Assembly (NCBI GenBank): GCA_965247705.1
Contig: CBDFHV010000032.1
Location: forward strand, 1-64,000
DNA from: CBDFHV01 sp965247705
GTDB lineage: Bacteria > Pseudomonadota > Alphaproteobacteria > Rhodospirillales > CAMCUA01
Reading direction: 5' to 3'
DNA length: 64,000 bases
Under the pieces are notes generated by a model, which saw only the letters and a program-made list of their open reading frames with translations, made no database searches and had not been told where the DNA came from. Position 1 is the first letter of the stretch; every line of letters begins with the position of its first letter. Both the position numbers and the translations under genes were made by a program. This document shows, in pieces, positions 9,329 to 17,913 of the stretch.

Positions 9329-9703
9329 TCAGAGGGCCGAGCACACCAGCCACTGGCCCATGTTGGGAAAGATGTGGATCTTCTTGACCATTCGGAACGG
9401 GTACTGGGAGTCGGCGGTGTTCCCCGACCCTCCGGCGCCGCCGATGATCATCTTGCACGGCCTTTCGTCGACGTCGAGACCGCTGCCGGTACAAACGGCC
9501 TTCAACGACCCACCCGCCTCGTCGGGCACCGTGGCGTTGACGGTCGTCTTGCCGGCGATGTCGAGCTTGAACCCCGTCGCTTCCAGCCGGCAATCGACCG
9601 ACGTGCGGTTGCTGACCTCCACATCCGCCGCCATGGCGGTAGAGGCCACGAAAAGGGAGGCCAAGGCGGCCCCGAGCCCCCAAACCATGTTCCTCGCTGG
9701 CAT
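9329..9703 (-). CDS. Small secreted protein of unknown function
   Basis: About 124 residues. It starts MPARNMVWGLGAALASLFVA and continues to a likely signal cleavage after STAMA, which makes export probable. The mature part is beta-rich in appearance and holds three or four cysteines. I do not recognise a family. The ATG at 9703 is chosen over a GTG at 9712 because the signal peptide and a GTGGAG ribosome site fit it better. It is flanked by the binding-protein gene and, after about 200 bases with no gene, the flagellar cluster. Confidence 0.55.
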   Translation of the reverse strand: MPARNMVWGLGAALASLFVASTAMAADVEVSNRTSVDCRLEATGFKLDIAGKTTVNATVPDEAGGSLKAVCTGSGLDVDERPCKMIIGGAGGSGNTADSQYPFRMVKKIHIFPNMGQWLVCSAL

Positions 9704-9914
9704 ACCCTGCACTCCACAAGACGGTCGCCCGTCACCATGCTGGGATGGCCGTTCCCTTCAACGGCGCACCCCTTGGGGCAGGAGTGTAGCGGATGACCAT
9801 GACAAGGCAAAGGCCGGGGGATTCGTGGCAACGACCGACAAACCTGTCGCTGCGCGTATCGCCGCCGACGGGCCGACGCCCAAGGCCGGTTCGGCGGAAC
9901 CGTATTCGGAGCGA

Positions 9915-11035
9915 TCAGATCAGGAAGTCGGCCAGGCTCAGGTTGCGAATCTGCGCCAGTGCCCGGAACGAGGCCTCCAGCACCTGCTGATCGGCGATCA
10001 GCTTGGTGACCGATTCCAGGCGATCGGCGTCCTCGACGTCGCTAACCCGGGTTTCGAAAAAGACGATCAGCTCCTTGTGGGAGCGGTTGGTCTGGTCGAT
10101 GAGCACCCGCTTGAAGCCGATCTGGGTCAGTTCCGTTTCGATGTTGTTCGACAGTTCGGCGCCGAAGGGCGGGGTGCCGGGGACGGCGGGGTCGAGGGCG
10201 CTGTTGACCAGAAACAGCGCCTGCTCGATCCGCTCCGGATGCGCATCCAGACCGCCGGCGGTGCCGAACACGCCCTGGGCGATGATGCCGAGGGAGCGGA
10301 TCGCTTTCTCGAACAACGGATTGATCGCCGTCAGGTCCTGGGTGAAGTCCCGATCGTTGGCCACCCGGTGGATGCGGGCGACGCTGTCGCCGCCGTAATA
10401 GGGGGTGGCCGACAGGGTGTGAAGGCACCGGCCGCGGTAATGGTTTCCGCAGTGGCATCGAAAGTGATGTTGCCGGTTGCCGCGACGGTCGTCGTGAAGT
10501 CCGAAAGTGCCGCGGTTCGGGTGATGGGATAAACCACCGCGTCACCGTCGAAGGTGGTTTGGAAGTTCGCGAGCGTGGTCAGGTTCAGGTCCGCGGGTTT
10601 GCTCGTCACCCGGCTTCCGGCGAACAGGAACCGGCCGTCGACGTCCGAATTGAGGAAGATCTCCAGGTCCTTGAGGGTCCGGAAGGCGGCGTCCTGGACG
10701 TCCTTGACGCGGGTCTCCACATCAATGCCGCCGCCGTCAAAGTTGAGCAGGGCCTGGCGGAAGTCCTCGATCGAGTCCTCGATGCCTTCGACGTTGATGT
10801 TCAGGATATTGAGGCGCAGGTCGACGAGCTCGTTCTCGGTGACGAATCGATCCAGGGAGTCCCGCTTGTTCTCCAGGTTGACCAGCCGTTCCGACTGATC
10901 GGCGATGCCGGAATAGACCTGAGCCTTCTTCTGGCTCGCCACCTCGACCTCGGAGCGCTGAAGCCGGCGCTGGGTCTCGAGGATGATGGTCACCAGTTCG
11001 TTGTTGCTGGCAAAGCTGCCAATGCGTTCGGTCAT
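9915..11035 (-). pseudogene. flgL: Flagellar hook-filament junction protein FlgL, frameshifted
   Basis: FlgL (HAP3) joins the hook to the filament. The N-terminal frame (MTERIGSFASNNELVTIILE, coiled coil, then beta-rich domain) runs from 11035 and loses homology after TITAAGAF. The flagellin-type C-terminus resumes in another frame with LSATPYYGGDSVARIHRVA and ends DFLI at 9915. The two frames meet at about 10417-10421, where the coding strand reads TTCACACCCTG. Removing one AC gives TTC ACC CTG and a single 372-residue frame, so a dinucleotide duplication is the simplest cause. Translation as it stands loses the C-terminal D0/D1 helix needed for assembly. The gene lies 10 bases after flgK. 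Confidence 0.8.
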
Positions 11036-11045
11036 CGCCGGGTCC

Positions 11046-13229
11046 TCATCGTATCACCCGTTCGAGGGCGTCGAAGATGTTTTGAATCACCGAGATCACG
11101 CGCGCCGCCGCCGAAAAAGCCTGCTCGAAGACGATCAGGTTGGCCAGTTCCTCGTCCAGATTGACGCCCCGAACATTGTCCGACTTGAGGCGCAAGCTGT
11201 TGGTCAGGTCGCGATTGAATTCCGCTTCCGTGGCATTGGCGTCGGCGAGACTGGAATTTCGGCCCAGGATGGCGGCCGCAAATTGGGCGAAGCTGGCGGT
11301 CTTGCTGGAAAGGCCTCCGGTCTCGTCGAAGCTGTTGGTGTTGGCGAAGGCGCTCGCCAACTGCTGGACGGTGGTGTCGTCGCCGACACCCATCTGGTAC
11401 TCGCCCGCAAGACCGAGCCCGCTGTCGAACTGCACCGCGCCTCGAGTGACCAGCCCCGGGTTGGACACGATGTCGCTGCGCACTTCGATCACGCCGGCGA
11501 CGCGGACGTCCGCACTGTGAAGGCCGATGTCGGTAAGAAACGTGTTGCCGGCCGCCTGGGTGACGATCAGGTTGTCGCCGTTGCTGGTGGTGATGCGCAG
11601 ACGCACGCCGGCGCCTTCGGGCACCACCGCGGCGACCACGTTGCCCACCGAATTGGTGATGTTGGTGGCGACCGTCTGCAGGCTCTCGCCCGCGGTGACG
11701 GCGAAGGTGCTGGTGATGGTGCCGGTGGAATTGATGAAGCTGAGGGTGGCCGCCGAGGCGGCAAAGCCGCTGGCCAGCACGTTCGAGTCGTAGATGTTGT
11801 CCGTCAGGCTGTCGACAAAGAAGTCGTTGAGGCCGAAGAAACTGGAAAACCCGTTAACCGTCTCGTCGGTGGTCCCATCGGCGTCGGCGTCGAACTGGAT
11901 CACCGCGTCGGCCGCGGTCGCGCCCCGGGTGCTGGCGGTGGCTTCGTCGCGCAAGGCGATGCTGACGGTCGTGCTATTCAGCGCGATCGCAAGGTTGTCC
12001 GTGGAATTGACCGCGACGGTGGCGCCGGCGGCGCCGTTGGCCTGAAGAAAGGTTTGAACGGCGGTCGCGATGGCGTTGACGGTGCCGCTGTTGCTGCCGA
12101 GGAGCGTGCGCACGGTGGTGCTGGCGGTTTCGTTGGCGCTGGCGTCCAAGACCACGATCCGGGTATCGGTGGTGCCGCCAAAGGTGACCGTCGAGGTGCC
12201 CGGCTGAATGAGGTTGCGCGTGCCGGTCAGCGTCCGCGCCCCCGGAAAGGGCACCGCGCGGTTGTGGATCTGGTTGAAGACGTCGCGGGTCTCGGCGGCC
12301 AGTTCGTCGATCTGGCTTTGCAGGTCGGCCAGGGTTCCGTCCCGCAGTTCCACCAGCCCCTTCAGTTTGCCGCCGCGAAGGTCGCCCGTAATGTCGTTGG
12401 CGGTGATCTGGGCGCCGACGAAGATGCCGCCGAAATCCCCTTCGGCGAAGGTCGTGCTCGCCGCGACGTTGGCGGCCGTGTTGTGGGTGACGGTGGACGA
12501 CACGTTGTCGACCAGGGTGCGACCGTCCGACGAGAAGACGATGATGTCGCCGTCGCCGCGGCTGAAGAAGCGGATGTCGAGAATTTCCGATAGCTGGTTC
12601 AGCGCCGTGTCGCGCTGGTCCTTGAGGTCGGTGACATCCAGGTTGACCGCCGAGTTGCGGACGATCTTGTCGTTCAGGTCACCGATATTGGCGATCAGAT
12701 TGTTCATCAGGGTGACGTTGTCGCCGATCTGTCTATCCGCCTGCAGGCGCAGTTCCTGGATGTTGGTGCTGAGATTCTGCAGGGTCAGGGTCAGTTCGCG
12801 GCCCCAGCGGACAAGCTCGTTCTGCTCCAGGCTCTTGTCGGGGGAAACCGCCAGCGCCTCCAGGGCGTTGGTGAAGTTGGTTACCATGTGGGCGATGGAA
12901 GTATTGTCCTCGGGCTTGCCAAAGAGGTCCTGGGTGCGCTCGAAGAAACTTTCCTTGACGTCGCGTTCCTGGAGCTGACTGAGCTGAAGACGCAGGCTCT
13001 TCAGAAGACCCTCGTCGATCTTGCGGGTCACCTCGGAGAGCTGGACGCCGGACGGGAACGAGGCCAGCACCCTTGATTCGAAGTTGACGACTTTTCGCGA
13101 GTATTCCGGGTTGTTGACGTTGGCGATGTTGTTGGCGGTAACGTTGAGGGCCGCCTGGTTGCTCAGCCGGCCGCTTTGGGCCGTGCGCAGGGCCAGGGTG
13201 AGGGTGCCCGCTTCGGTCTGGGTGGTCAT
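11046..13229 (-). CDS. flgK: Flagellar hook-associated protein FlgK
   Basis: HAP1, the first junction protein between hook and filament; exported through the flagellar type III apparatus. The 727-residue protein has the conserved N-terminal rod/hook signature NVTANNIANVNNPEYSRKVV, a long coiled region, a large variable beta-rich middle and a C-terminal helix ending VISVIQNIFDALERVIR. The length is within the family range and the frame is intact. It is in a leftward unit flgI-flgJ-flgN-like-flgK-flgL. Confidence 0.95.
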   Translation of the reverse strand: MTTQTEAGTLTLALRTAQSGRLSNQAALNVTANNIANVNNPEYSRKVVNFESRVLASFPSGVQLSEVTRKIDEGLLKSLRLQLSQLQERDVKESFFERTQDLFGKPEDNTSIAHMVTNFTNALEALAVSPDKSLEQNELVRWGRELTLTLQNLSTNIQELRLQADRQIGDNVTLMNNLIANIGDLNDKIVRNSAVNLDVTDLKDQRDTALNQLSEILDIRFFSRGDGDIIVFSSDGRTLVDNVSSTVTHNTAANVAASTTFAEGDFGGIFVGAQITANDITGDLRGGKLKGLVELRDGTLADLQSQIDELAAETRDVFNQIHNRAVPFPGARTLTGTRNLIQPGTSTVTFGGTTDTRIVVLDASANETASTTVRTLLGSNSGTVNAIATAVQTFLQANGAAGATVAVNSTDNLAIALNSTTVSIALRDEATASTRGATAADAVIQFDADADGTTDETVNGFSSFFGLNDFFVDSLTDNIYDSNVLASGFAASAATLSFINSTGTITSTFAVTAGESLQTVATNITNSVGNVVAAVVPEGAGVRLRITTSNGDNLIVTQAAGNTFLTDIGLHSADVRVAGVIEVRSDIVSNPGLVTRGAVQFDSGLGLAGEYQMGVGDDTTVQQLASAFANTNSFDETGGLSSKTASFAQFAAAILGRNSSLADANATEAEFNRDLTNSLRLKSDNVRGVNLDEELANLIVFEQAFSAAARVISVIQNIFDALERVIR

Positions 13230-13259
13230 GCCATGGCCCTCCGCGCCGCCACCGTTCGC

Positions 13260-13703
13260 CTATAGGGACTGGTTGATGGTGAGCGCCGCCACCGGCCCCC
13301 GGGCGGCGCGGTCGGCGGGGCTGACGGTACCCGCCGGGGAATAGGTGCCGGCGCTGGGTTGGCTGGCCTGCACCGCTTCGGCGATCACCTGGACCACCCG
13401 GCGGTGCGCCTCGAGAGCGACCCTGAGCAGGGCCTCGTTTTGCCGCATCCGCTGCTCCACCTTTTCGGCGACGCCGCGCAACCGTTCGCGCAAGGAGGCG
13501 TCCACGGCCTTCAGCGCCACCGTTTCCTCGGCAAGGCCCCGGAAGCGGCTCTCGTACGCCCGGCCCAGGGCCGTCTTGTCCTTGAGCAAGGGGCTCACTT
13601 CGTCGGTCCGGCCGGCCTTGAGGGCGCCGTTTTCCTTGTCGAGCAGTTCGGTCAGCCGGCCGCTGATGACGATCAGGTCGCGAACCCGTTGGGTGACGTC
13701 CAT
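13260..13703 (-). CDS. FlgN-like flagellar export chaperone
   Basis: A mostly helical 147-residue protein starting MDVTQRVRDLIVISGRLTEL, with a heptad-like centre (LRERLRGVAEKVEQRMRQNE) and an unstructured Pro/Ser-rich tail. FlgN holds FlgK and FlgL in the cytosol before export; its position between flgJ and flgK matches alphaproteobacterial FlgN-like genes. Sequence identity in this family is low, so the assignment rests on position, length and helical pattern. Confidence 0.7.
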   Translation of the reverse strand: MDVTQRVRDLIVISGRLTELLDKENGALKAGRTDEVSPLLKDKTALGRAYESRFRGLAEETVALKAVDASLRERLRGVAEKVEQRMRQNEALLRVALEAHRRVVQVIAEAVQASQPSAGTYSPAGTVSPADRAARGPVAALTINQSL

Positions 13704-13706
13704 GGT

Positions 13707-14024
13707 TCAGTCCTCCTGCATCTTGAGAATCTCGTTCATGACCATATCGGCGATGCCGATGCCGCCGCTGCGGGCGAGGGCCTTGCCGTATTCGTCCACC
13801 TGCATGGTCCGCCATACGGATTCAGCGTGTCCGCCGCCCATCGGGCCATCCGTGTCGAGTTCGGCGAACATCGGCTGGAGATACTGTGCCAACACGAAAG
13901 CCTCGAAGTCCTCGGCTACCTTGCGGGCCTGCACCGGGTCCGAAGTCTGACGCAGGGTCGGCGTCTGGCGCGACGCCATGAGCGCCGTCTGGGCGTCGAG
14001 CGGCGTGCCCAGGCCTTCCATCAC
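13707..14024 (-). CDS. flgJ: Rod-binding protein FlgJ/CheL, muramidase-less
   Basis: 105-residue protein with the FlgJ rod-binding core: ARKVAEDFEAFVLAQYLQPM and MQVDEYGKALARSGGIGIAD. It acts in the periplasm as a rod scaffold. The C-terminal peptidoglycan hydrolase domain of enterobacterial FlgJ is absent, as is usual in alphaproteobacteria where a separate lytic enzyme is used. The start overlaps the flgI stop by four bases. Confidence 0.88.
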   Translation of the reverse strand: MMEGLGTPLDAQTALMASRQTPTLRQTSDPVQARKVAEDFEAFVLAQYLQPMFAELDTDGPMGGGHAESVWRTMQVDEYGKALARSGGIGIADMVMNEILKMQED

Positions 14025-15193
14025 ATCACCTCGATTTCGGCCTGCAAGGCGCCGGCGGCCTTGACGGCCTGGAGGATCGAGATCATGTCGCGCGGCCCGA
14101 TGCCAAGGGCGTTCAGTCCGTTGACGAGTTGCTGCAGGGTGACGCCGGATTCGACGACCGTCAGGCGACGCTCTTCGTCCTCGTCGATCTGGATGTCGGT
14201 GCGGTCCACGACCTCGGTATCGCCCACTTCGGCAAAGGGGCCCGGCTGCGAGACCTGCGGCGTCTCCGTGATGCGGATTGTCAGGCTACCCTGGGCGATG
14301 GCGACGGTATCGACCCGCACGTTCTCGCCCATGACGATCGTTCCCGTCTGCTCGTCGATGATGACCCGCGCCAACTGGTCGGGGACGATCCGCAGTTGCT
14401 CGATGTCGGTCAGCAGGTTGACCACGTCGTTGTCGTAGTTGCGGGGCACCGTAAGCTGCACCGTGGCCGGATCGCTGGGACGGGCGGCATCGGTGCCAAG
14501 GAAGGCATTGACCGCCTGGGCGATGCGCCGGGCGGTGGTGAAGTCCGGGTTGCGAAGGCTCAGTTTGACCGAGCGCATGGCGGCCATCTCGAAGCCCAAC
14601 TCTCGTTCCACCACGGCGCCGTTGGCGATACGGCCACTGGTCGGAACCCCCTTGACGACAGTCTCCGCCGCACCCGCGACGGAAAAGCCGCCCACCGCCA
14701 GCTGCCCCTGGGCGACCGAATAGACTTCGCCGTCGGCGCCGAGGAGCGGAGTCACCAAAAGGGTGCCGCCGAGGAGGCTTTCGGAATCCCCGAGCGCGCT
14801 CACCGTCACGTCCATGCGACTGCCCTGGCGGGCAAATGACGGGAACACGGCGGTCACCATGACCGCGGCCACATTGTCCGAGGTTAGGCCCGCCTCCGTG
14901 GGGCGGACGCCGAGGCGCTCCAGCATGCTGAGAAGGCTCTGGGTGGTGAAACCGCCCGCGGCCAGGGTATCGCCGGTGCCGCTGAGGCCGACCACCAGCC
15001 CATAGCCGACCAGCAGGTTGTCGCGTACGCCCTCGAAGCTGACGATGTCCTTGATTCGCGAGGACGCGCGGGCGCTGCCGGCGGTGGCGGCGACGAGCAT
15101 CACGCCGATGATGATCGCCGCCAGTCCGACGTACAGCACCCGTTCCACGTACCGGCCATCGAGGGCCCGGGGCTTTTTGATCAGCGCATCCAT
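14021..15193 (-). CDS. flgI: Flagellar P-ring protein FlgI
   Basis: Periplasmic P-ring subunit, 390 residues. A hydrophobic signal segment spans roughly residues 18-42, followed by the mature start SSRIKDIVSFEGVRDNLLVG and the strongly conserved GYGLVVGLSGTGD. The end, PRDMISILQAVKAAGALQAE, is typical. It is the first gene of the leftward flgI-flgL unit and has a sigma-54-type promoter 52 bases upstream. The N-terminal extension before the signal segment is somewhat long. Confidence 0.95.
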   Translation of the reverse strand: MDALIKKPRALDGRYVERVLYVGLAAIIIGVMLVAATAGSARASSRIKDIVSFEGVRDNLLVGYGLVVGLSGTGDTLAAGGFTTQSLLSMLERLGVRPTEAGLTSDNVAAVMVTAVFPSFARQGSRMDVTVSALGDSESLLGGTLLVTPLLGADGEVYSVAQGQLAVGGFSVAGAAETVVKGVPTSGRIANGAVVERELGFEMAAMRSVKLSLRNPDFTTARRIAQAVNAFLGTDAARPSDPATVQLTVPRNYDNDVVNLLTDIEQLRIVPDQLARVIIDEQTGTIVMGENVRVDTVAIAQGSLTIRITETPQVSQPGPFAEVGDTEVVDRTDIQIDEDEERRLTVVESGVTLQQLVNGLNALGIGPRDMISILQAVKAAGALQAEIEVM

Positions 15194-15244
15194 CGTTCAC
15201 GTGCCTCGTTCTTGATCCGGGCGGCATGCCCGCGCATCGGACGA

Positions 15245-15261
15245 TGCGATATCCGTGCCAA
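15245..15261 (-). promoter_or_regulatory. Sigma-54-type promoter for flgI operon
   Basis: The leftward strand reads TTGGCACGGATATCGCA. This matches the -24 element TGGCACG and, with one change (TCGC for TTGC), the -12 element at correct spacing. It lies 52 bases before the flgI ATG. RpoN-dependent class II/III flagellar promoters of this type are known in Caulobacter and relatives, where FlbD and FliX control them. Confidence 0.65.
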
Positions 15262-15381
15262 CCGCTGACGGGAATTAAATTCTTTGATTTCAATAAGATA
15301 ATGGAGATGGGCGGGAGACGACCCAACCCGATGGCGGCAGCTTGTGCAGGGTGGGGCAGAATGTTCCCGGCGCGACGGGAA

Positions 15382-16650
15382 TCAGCGCTTGAGGTCGCGC
15401 GCGACCTCGGTCATCTCGTCGATGGTGCGGAACGAGGTGGCCGACATGTTGTAGGCGTTTTGGGCGAGGATCATGCGGCTGAACTCGCCGGACAAGTCGA
15501 CGTTGGACCGTTCGAGGGAGTTGACCGCGAACAGGGCGAAACCGCCCGTGCCCGCCGCCACCGTGAGGCGCTCTCCGGAATCCTCGGTCTCGACGAAGGT
15601 ATTGCCATTCTTCTCCAGCAGTCCGTTGGGGTTGGAGAAGACCGCCAGCGGCACCTTGTAGATCTTGCGGATGGTGCCGTCGCCAAAGGAACCGATGATG
15701 TTGCCTTCCCGGTCGAATTGGAGGCGTCGGATTTCTGAGGCGGCGAAGCCGTTTTTCTCGAAGCTGACCGGCGTGAATTCGCCGGCGAACTGAGTCATGT
15801 CGCTGAGATCGAAGGCGACCGAGGCCGTCGCGCCGCTGGAAAAAGTGAGCGCCGCGGTGGTCGTGGTCGGGGTCTGTAGCTGGCCCTTGCTGTCGAAGGT
15901 GAGCAACACCGGAGCCGTGGTCGCCGCGTCGGTGGCAAACGACAGGGACCACAAATTTGGCGTGGTCAGGGGCGGAACGACGGTGAAGTCGCCCTTCTGG
16001 AAATTCAGGTTCACCGACTGGGAGGCGCCGGCGGAGTCGAACACCTCGGCGCTGAAGCGCTCGATATCCGCGAAGGCATCCTTCGCCGGGAGATTGAGCC
16101 CGATTGTGGCCGTGCTGGTGGCCTCGCCTACTTCCGAAAAGGCGAATTGGTCGATGCGCAGGGATTGGAGGCTGCCGGTAATACTGAAGTTGCCGTTGGT
16201 GTCCGGCACCAGCCCCTGCACGAAGAAGCCGTTCTTGTCGACCAGGTAGCCTTCGCGGACGGTGATGGTGGACCCGTCGGGGGCGGTGGCCGAGGTTTGA
16301 TCCCCCAGGCCAACCTCGAACGACCCATCGCGGCCGTAGCGGGTCTGCCCCGTACCGTCGATCAGGGAGTTGAGCACGAAGAATCCACGGCCGTTGATGG
16401 CGACGTCCAGGTCCCGATCGCTGGACACCAGGACGCCCTGGTTGACGATCCGTTGGAAATCCTGGGGCTTGACGCCACCCATGTCCTTGTTGTTGTCGAA
16501 CTGCTTGCTGACGAGGGTGGAAAAGCGAGTCTCCGACGCCTTGAAGCCGCCGGTGTTGATGTTGGCGATGTTGACGCCGATCACGTTGAGGGCGTGGCTC
16601 TGGCTGGTCATGCCCAGGACCGGCGCGACAAACAGGCTGTAGGTCGCCAT
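15382..16650 (-). CDS. flgE: Flagellar hook protein FlgE
   Basis: Hook subunit, about 422 residues from ATG 16650. The N-terminus MATYSLFVAPVLGMTSQSHA is followed by the rod/hook motif LNVIGVNIANINTGGFKASE, then INGRGFFVLN, a variable middle, and the C-terminal D0 helix (MILAQNAYNMSATSFRTIDE). The open frame extends upstream of 16650, but without homology. It is preceded by a very good sigma-54 promoter and transcribed alone toward flgI. Confidence 0.93.
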   Translation of the reverse strand: MATYSLFVAPVLGMTSQSHALNVIGVNIANINTGGFKASETRFSTLVSKQFDNNKDMGGVKPQDFQRIVNQGVLVSSDRDLDVAINGRGFFVLNSLIDGTGQTRYGRDGSFEVGLGDQTSATAPDGSTITVREGYLVDKNGFFVQGLVPDTNGNFSITGSLQSLRIDQFAFSEVGEATSTATIGLNLPAKDAFADIERFSAEVFDSAGASQSVNLNFQKGDFTVVPPLTTPNLWSLSFATDAATTAPVLLTFDSKGQLQTPTTTTAALTFSSGATASVAFDLSDMTQFAGEFTPVSFEKNGFAASEIRRLQFDREGNIIGSFGDGTIRKIYKVPLAVFSNPNGLLEKNGNTFVETEDSGERLTVAAGTGGFALFAVNSLERSNVDLSGEFSRMILAQNAYNMSATSFRTIDEMTEVARDLKR

Positions 16651-16705
16651 GGCGTGGCTCCACGATATTCCCGCGACGAAGGGGCGGGATCCTCGTCTAG
16701 GATGA

Positions 16706-16722
16706 CGCAAGAATGGTGCCAA
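16706..16722 (-). promoter_or_regulatory. Sigma-54-type promoter for flgE
   Basis: The leftward strand reads TTGGCACCATTCTTGCG: a full TGGCAC, five bases, then TTGC, which is the canonical -24/-12 arrangement. It is 56 bases before the flgE ATG. The rest of 16651-16850 has no gene I can support. Confidence 0.75.
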
Positions 16723-16850
16723 TCGCCGACGGCCCTGAATACTGAAATTACAAACACTTAGGGATGTCGCCTCGGGGCGGAACCGGTCATTTCTCGCCTG
16801 TCGCCGTGGCGACCCTGCAAAACCTGCCCACCGCCGGGAATTGGCGTCGT

Positions 16851-17912
16851 TCAGGTGTCGGCGAAGACGAAGACCCGATCCGGGTCCACGTCGACGGTGA
16901 CCGGCGTGCCCTCGAGGGGCAGGAAGGTGCCGGGGACGCGGGCCTGGAAGTGGACCGTGCTGTCCTCGCTGCCGGTGTCGAAACACAACCGGACATGAGT
17001 GGATCGCCCGATCAGACGGGCTGACAGCACCCGCACGGCGTGGCCATTGGCTGGCCCCTCGCGGGTGGTGAGGCGGAAAGCCTCCAGGCGGATCAGAACC
17101 TCGACCTTGGTCCCGTCGGGCAGGTCCAGCGACGGAAAACTTCCCACCGGCGTGTCCGCCCGGCCCTGTCGCACCCGGGACGCGATCCGATTGACCGGCC
17201 CGAAGAGGTTGGCGACAAAGGCGCTGGCCGGCTTCAGGTAGAGATCGATGGGCGCACCGCCCTGGACCAGAATGCCATCGTTCATGACCAGTAGCTGGTC
17301 CGACATGAACATCGCCTCTTCCGGGTCATGGGTGACCATCAGGGTGGCGATGCCTGTTTCCTTGAGCAGGTCGAGGGTCTCGGCGCGCACCTGGGCCCGC
17401 AGGGTGACGTCGAGTCCGGCGAAAGGCTCGTCGAGCAGCAGCACCCGGGGTTCCGGGGCCAGGGCGCGCAGCAGGGCCACGCGCTGTTGCTGGCCGCCGG
17501 ACAGGGTATCGGGATAGCGGCCGGCGAAGTCGTCGAGTCCCATCCGGGCCAAGGACCGGCGGACCCATTCGGCGCGCGTGGCGTCGCGTCCCTTGAGGCC
17601 GAAGGTGACGTTGCCCTCCACCGTCAGATGGGGGAACAGGGCGTAGTCCTGGAACATCAAGCCGACGCCGCGTTTTTCCGGCGCAAGGTTGAAGCGCCTC
17701 TGGGAATCGGCGACGACGGCGCCGTCGACCCGAACCTCTCCCTGTTGCAGGGTCTCCAGTCCCGCCGCTAGGCGCAACAGGGTCGTCTTGCCGCAGCCCG
17801 AGGGGCCCAGCAGGCCAACCACCGTCCCCGGCGGCACCTCGAGCGAGACCCCCCGCACCGCCCCGTGGGCGCCGTAGGCGTGGTGGACGCCGTCCAGTCT
17901 CAGCCCGCTCAC
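16851..17912 (-). CDS. fbpC: Iron(III)-type ABC transporter ATP-binding protein
   Basis: Cytosolic ATPase of an FbpABC-type importer, 353 residues. Walker A is GLLGPSGCGKTTLLRLAAGL, the signature is LSGGQQQRVALLRALAPEP, Walker B is VLLLDEPFAGLD, and the H-loop follows in LMVTHDPEEAMF. A C-terminal TOBE-like domain follows. It lies one base after the permease gene, so the two form an operon. Iron is the best guess because the permease is a fused two-unit FbpB type, but thiamine, sulfate or phosphonate cannot be excluded. Confidence 0.85.
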   Translation of the reverse strand: MSGLRLDGVHHAYGAHGAVRGVSLEVPPGTVVGLLGPSGCGKTTLLRLAAGLETLQQGEVRVDGAVVADSQRRFNLAPEKRGVGLMFQDYALFPHLTVEGNVTFGLKGRDATRAEWVRRSLARMGLDDFAGRYPDTLSGGQQQRVALLRALAPEPRVLLLDEPFAGLDVTLRAQVRAETLDLLKETGIATLMVTHDPEEAMFMSDQLLVMNDGILVQGGAPIDLYLKPASAFVANLFGPVNRIASRVRQGRADTPVGSFPSLDLPDGTKVEVLIRLEAFRLTTREGPANGHAVRVLSARLIGRSTHVRLCFDTGSEDSTVHFQARVPGTFLPLEGTPVTVDVDPDRVFVFADT

Positions 17913-17913
17913 G

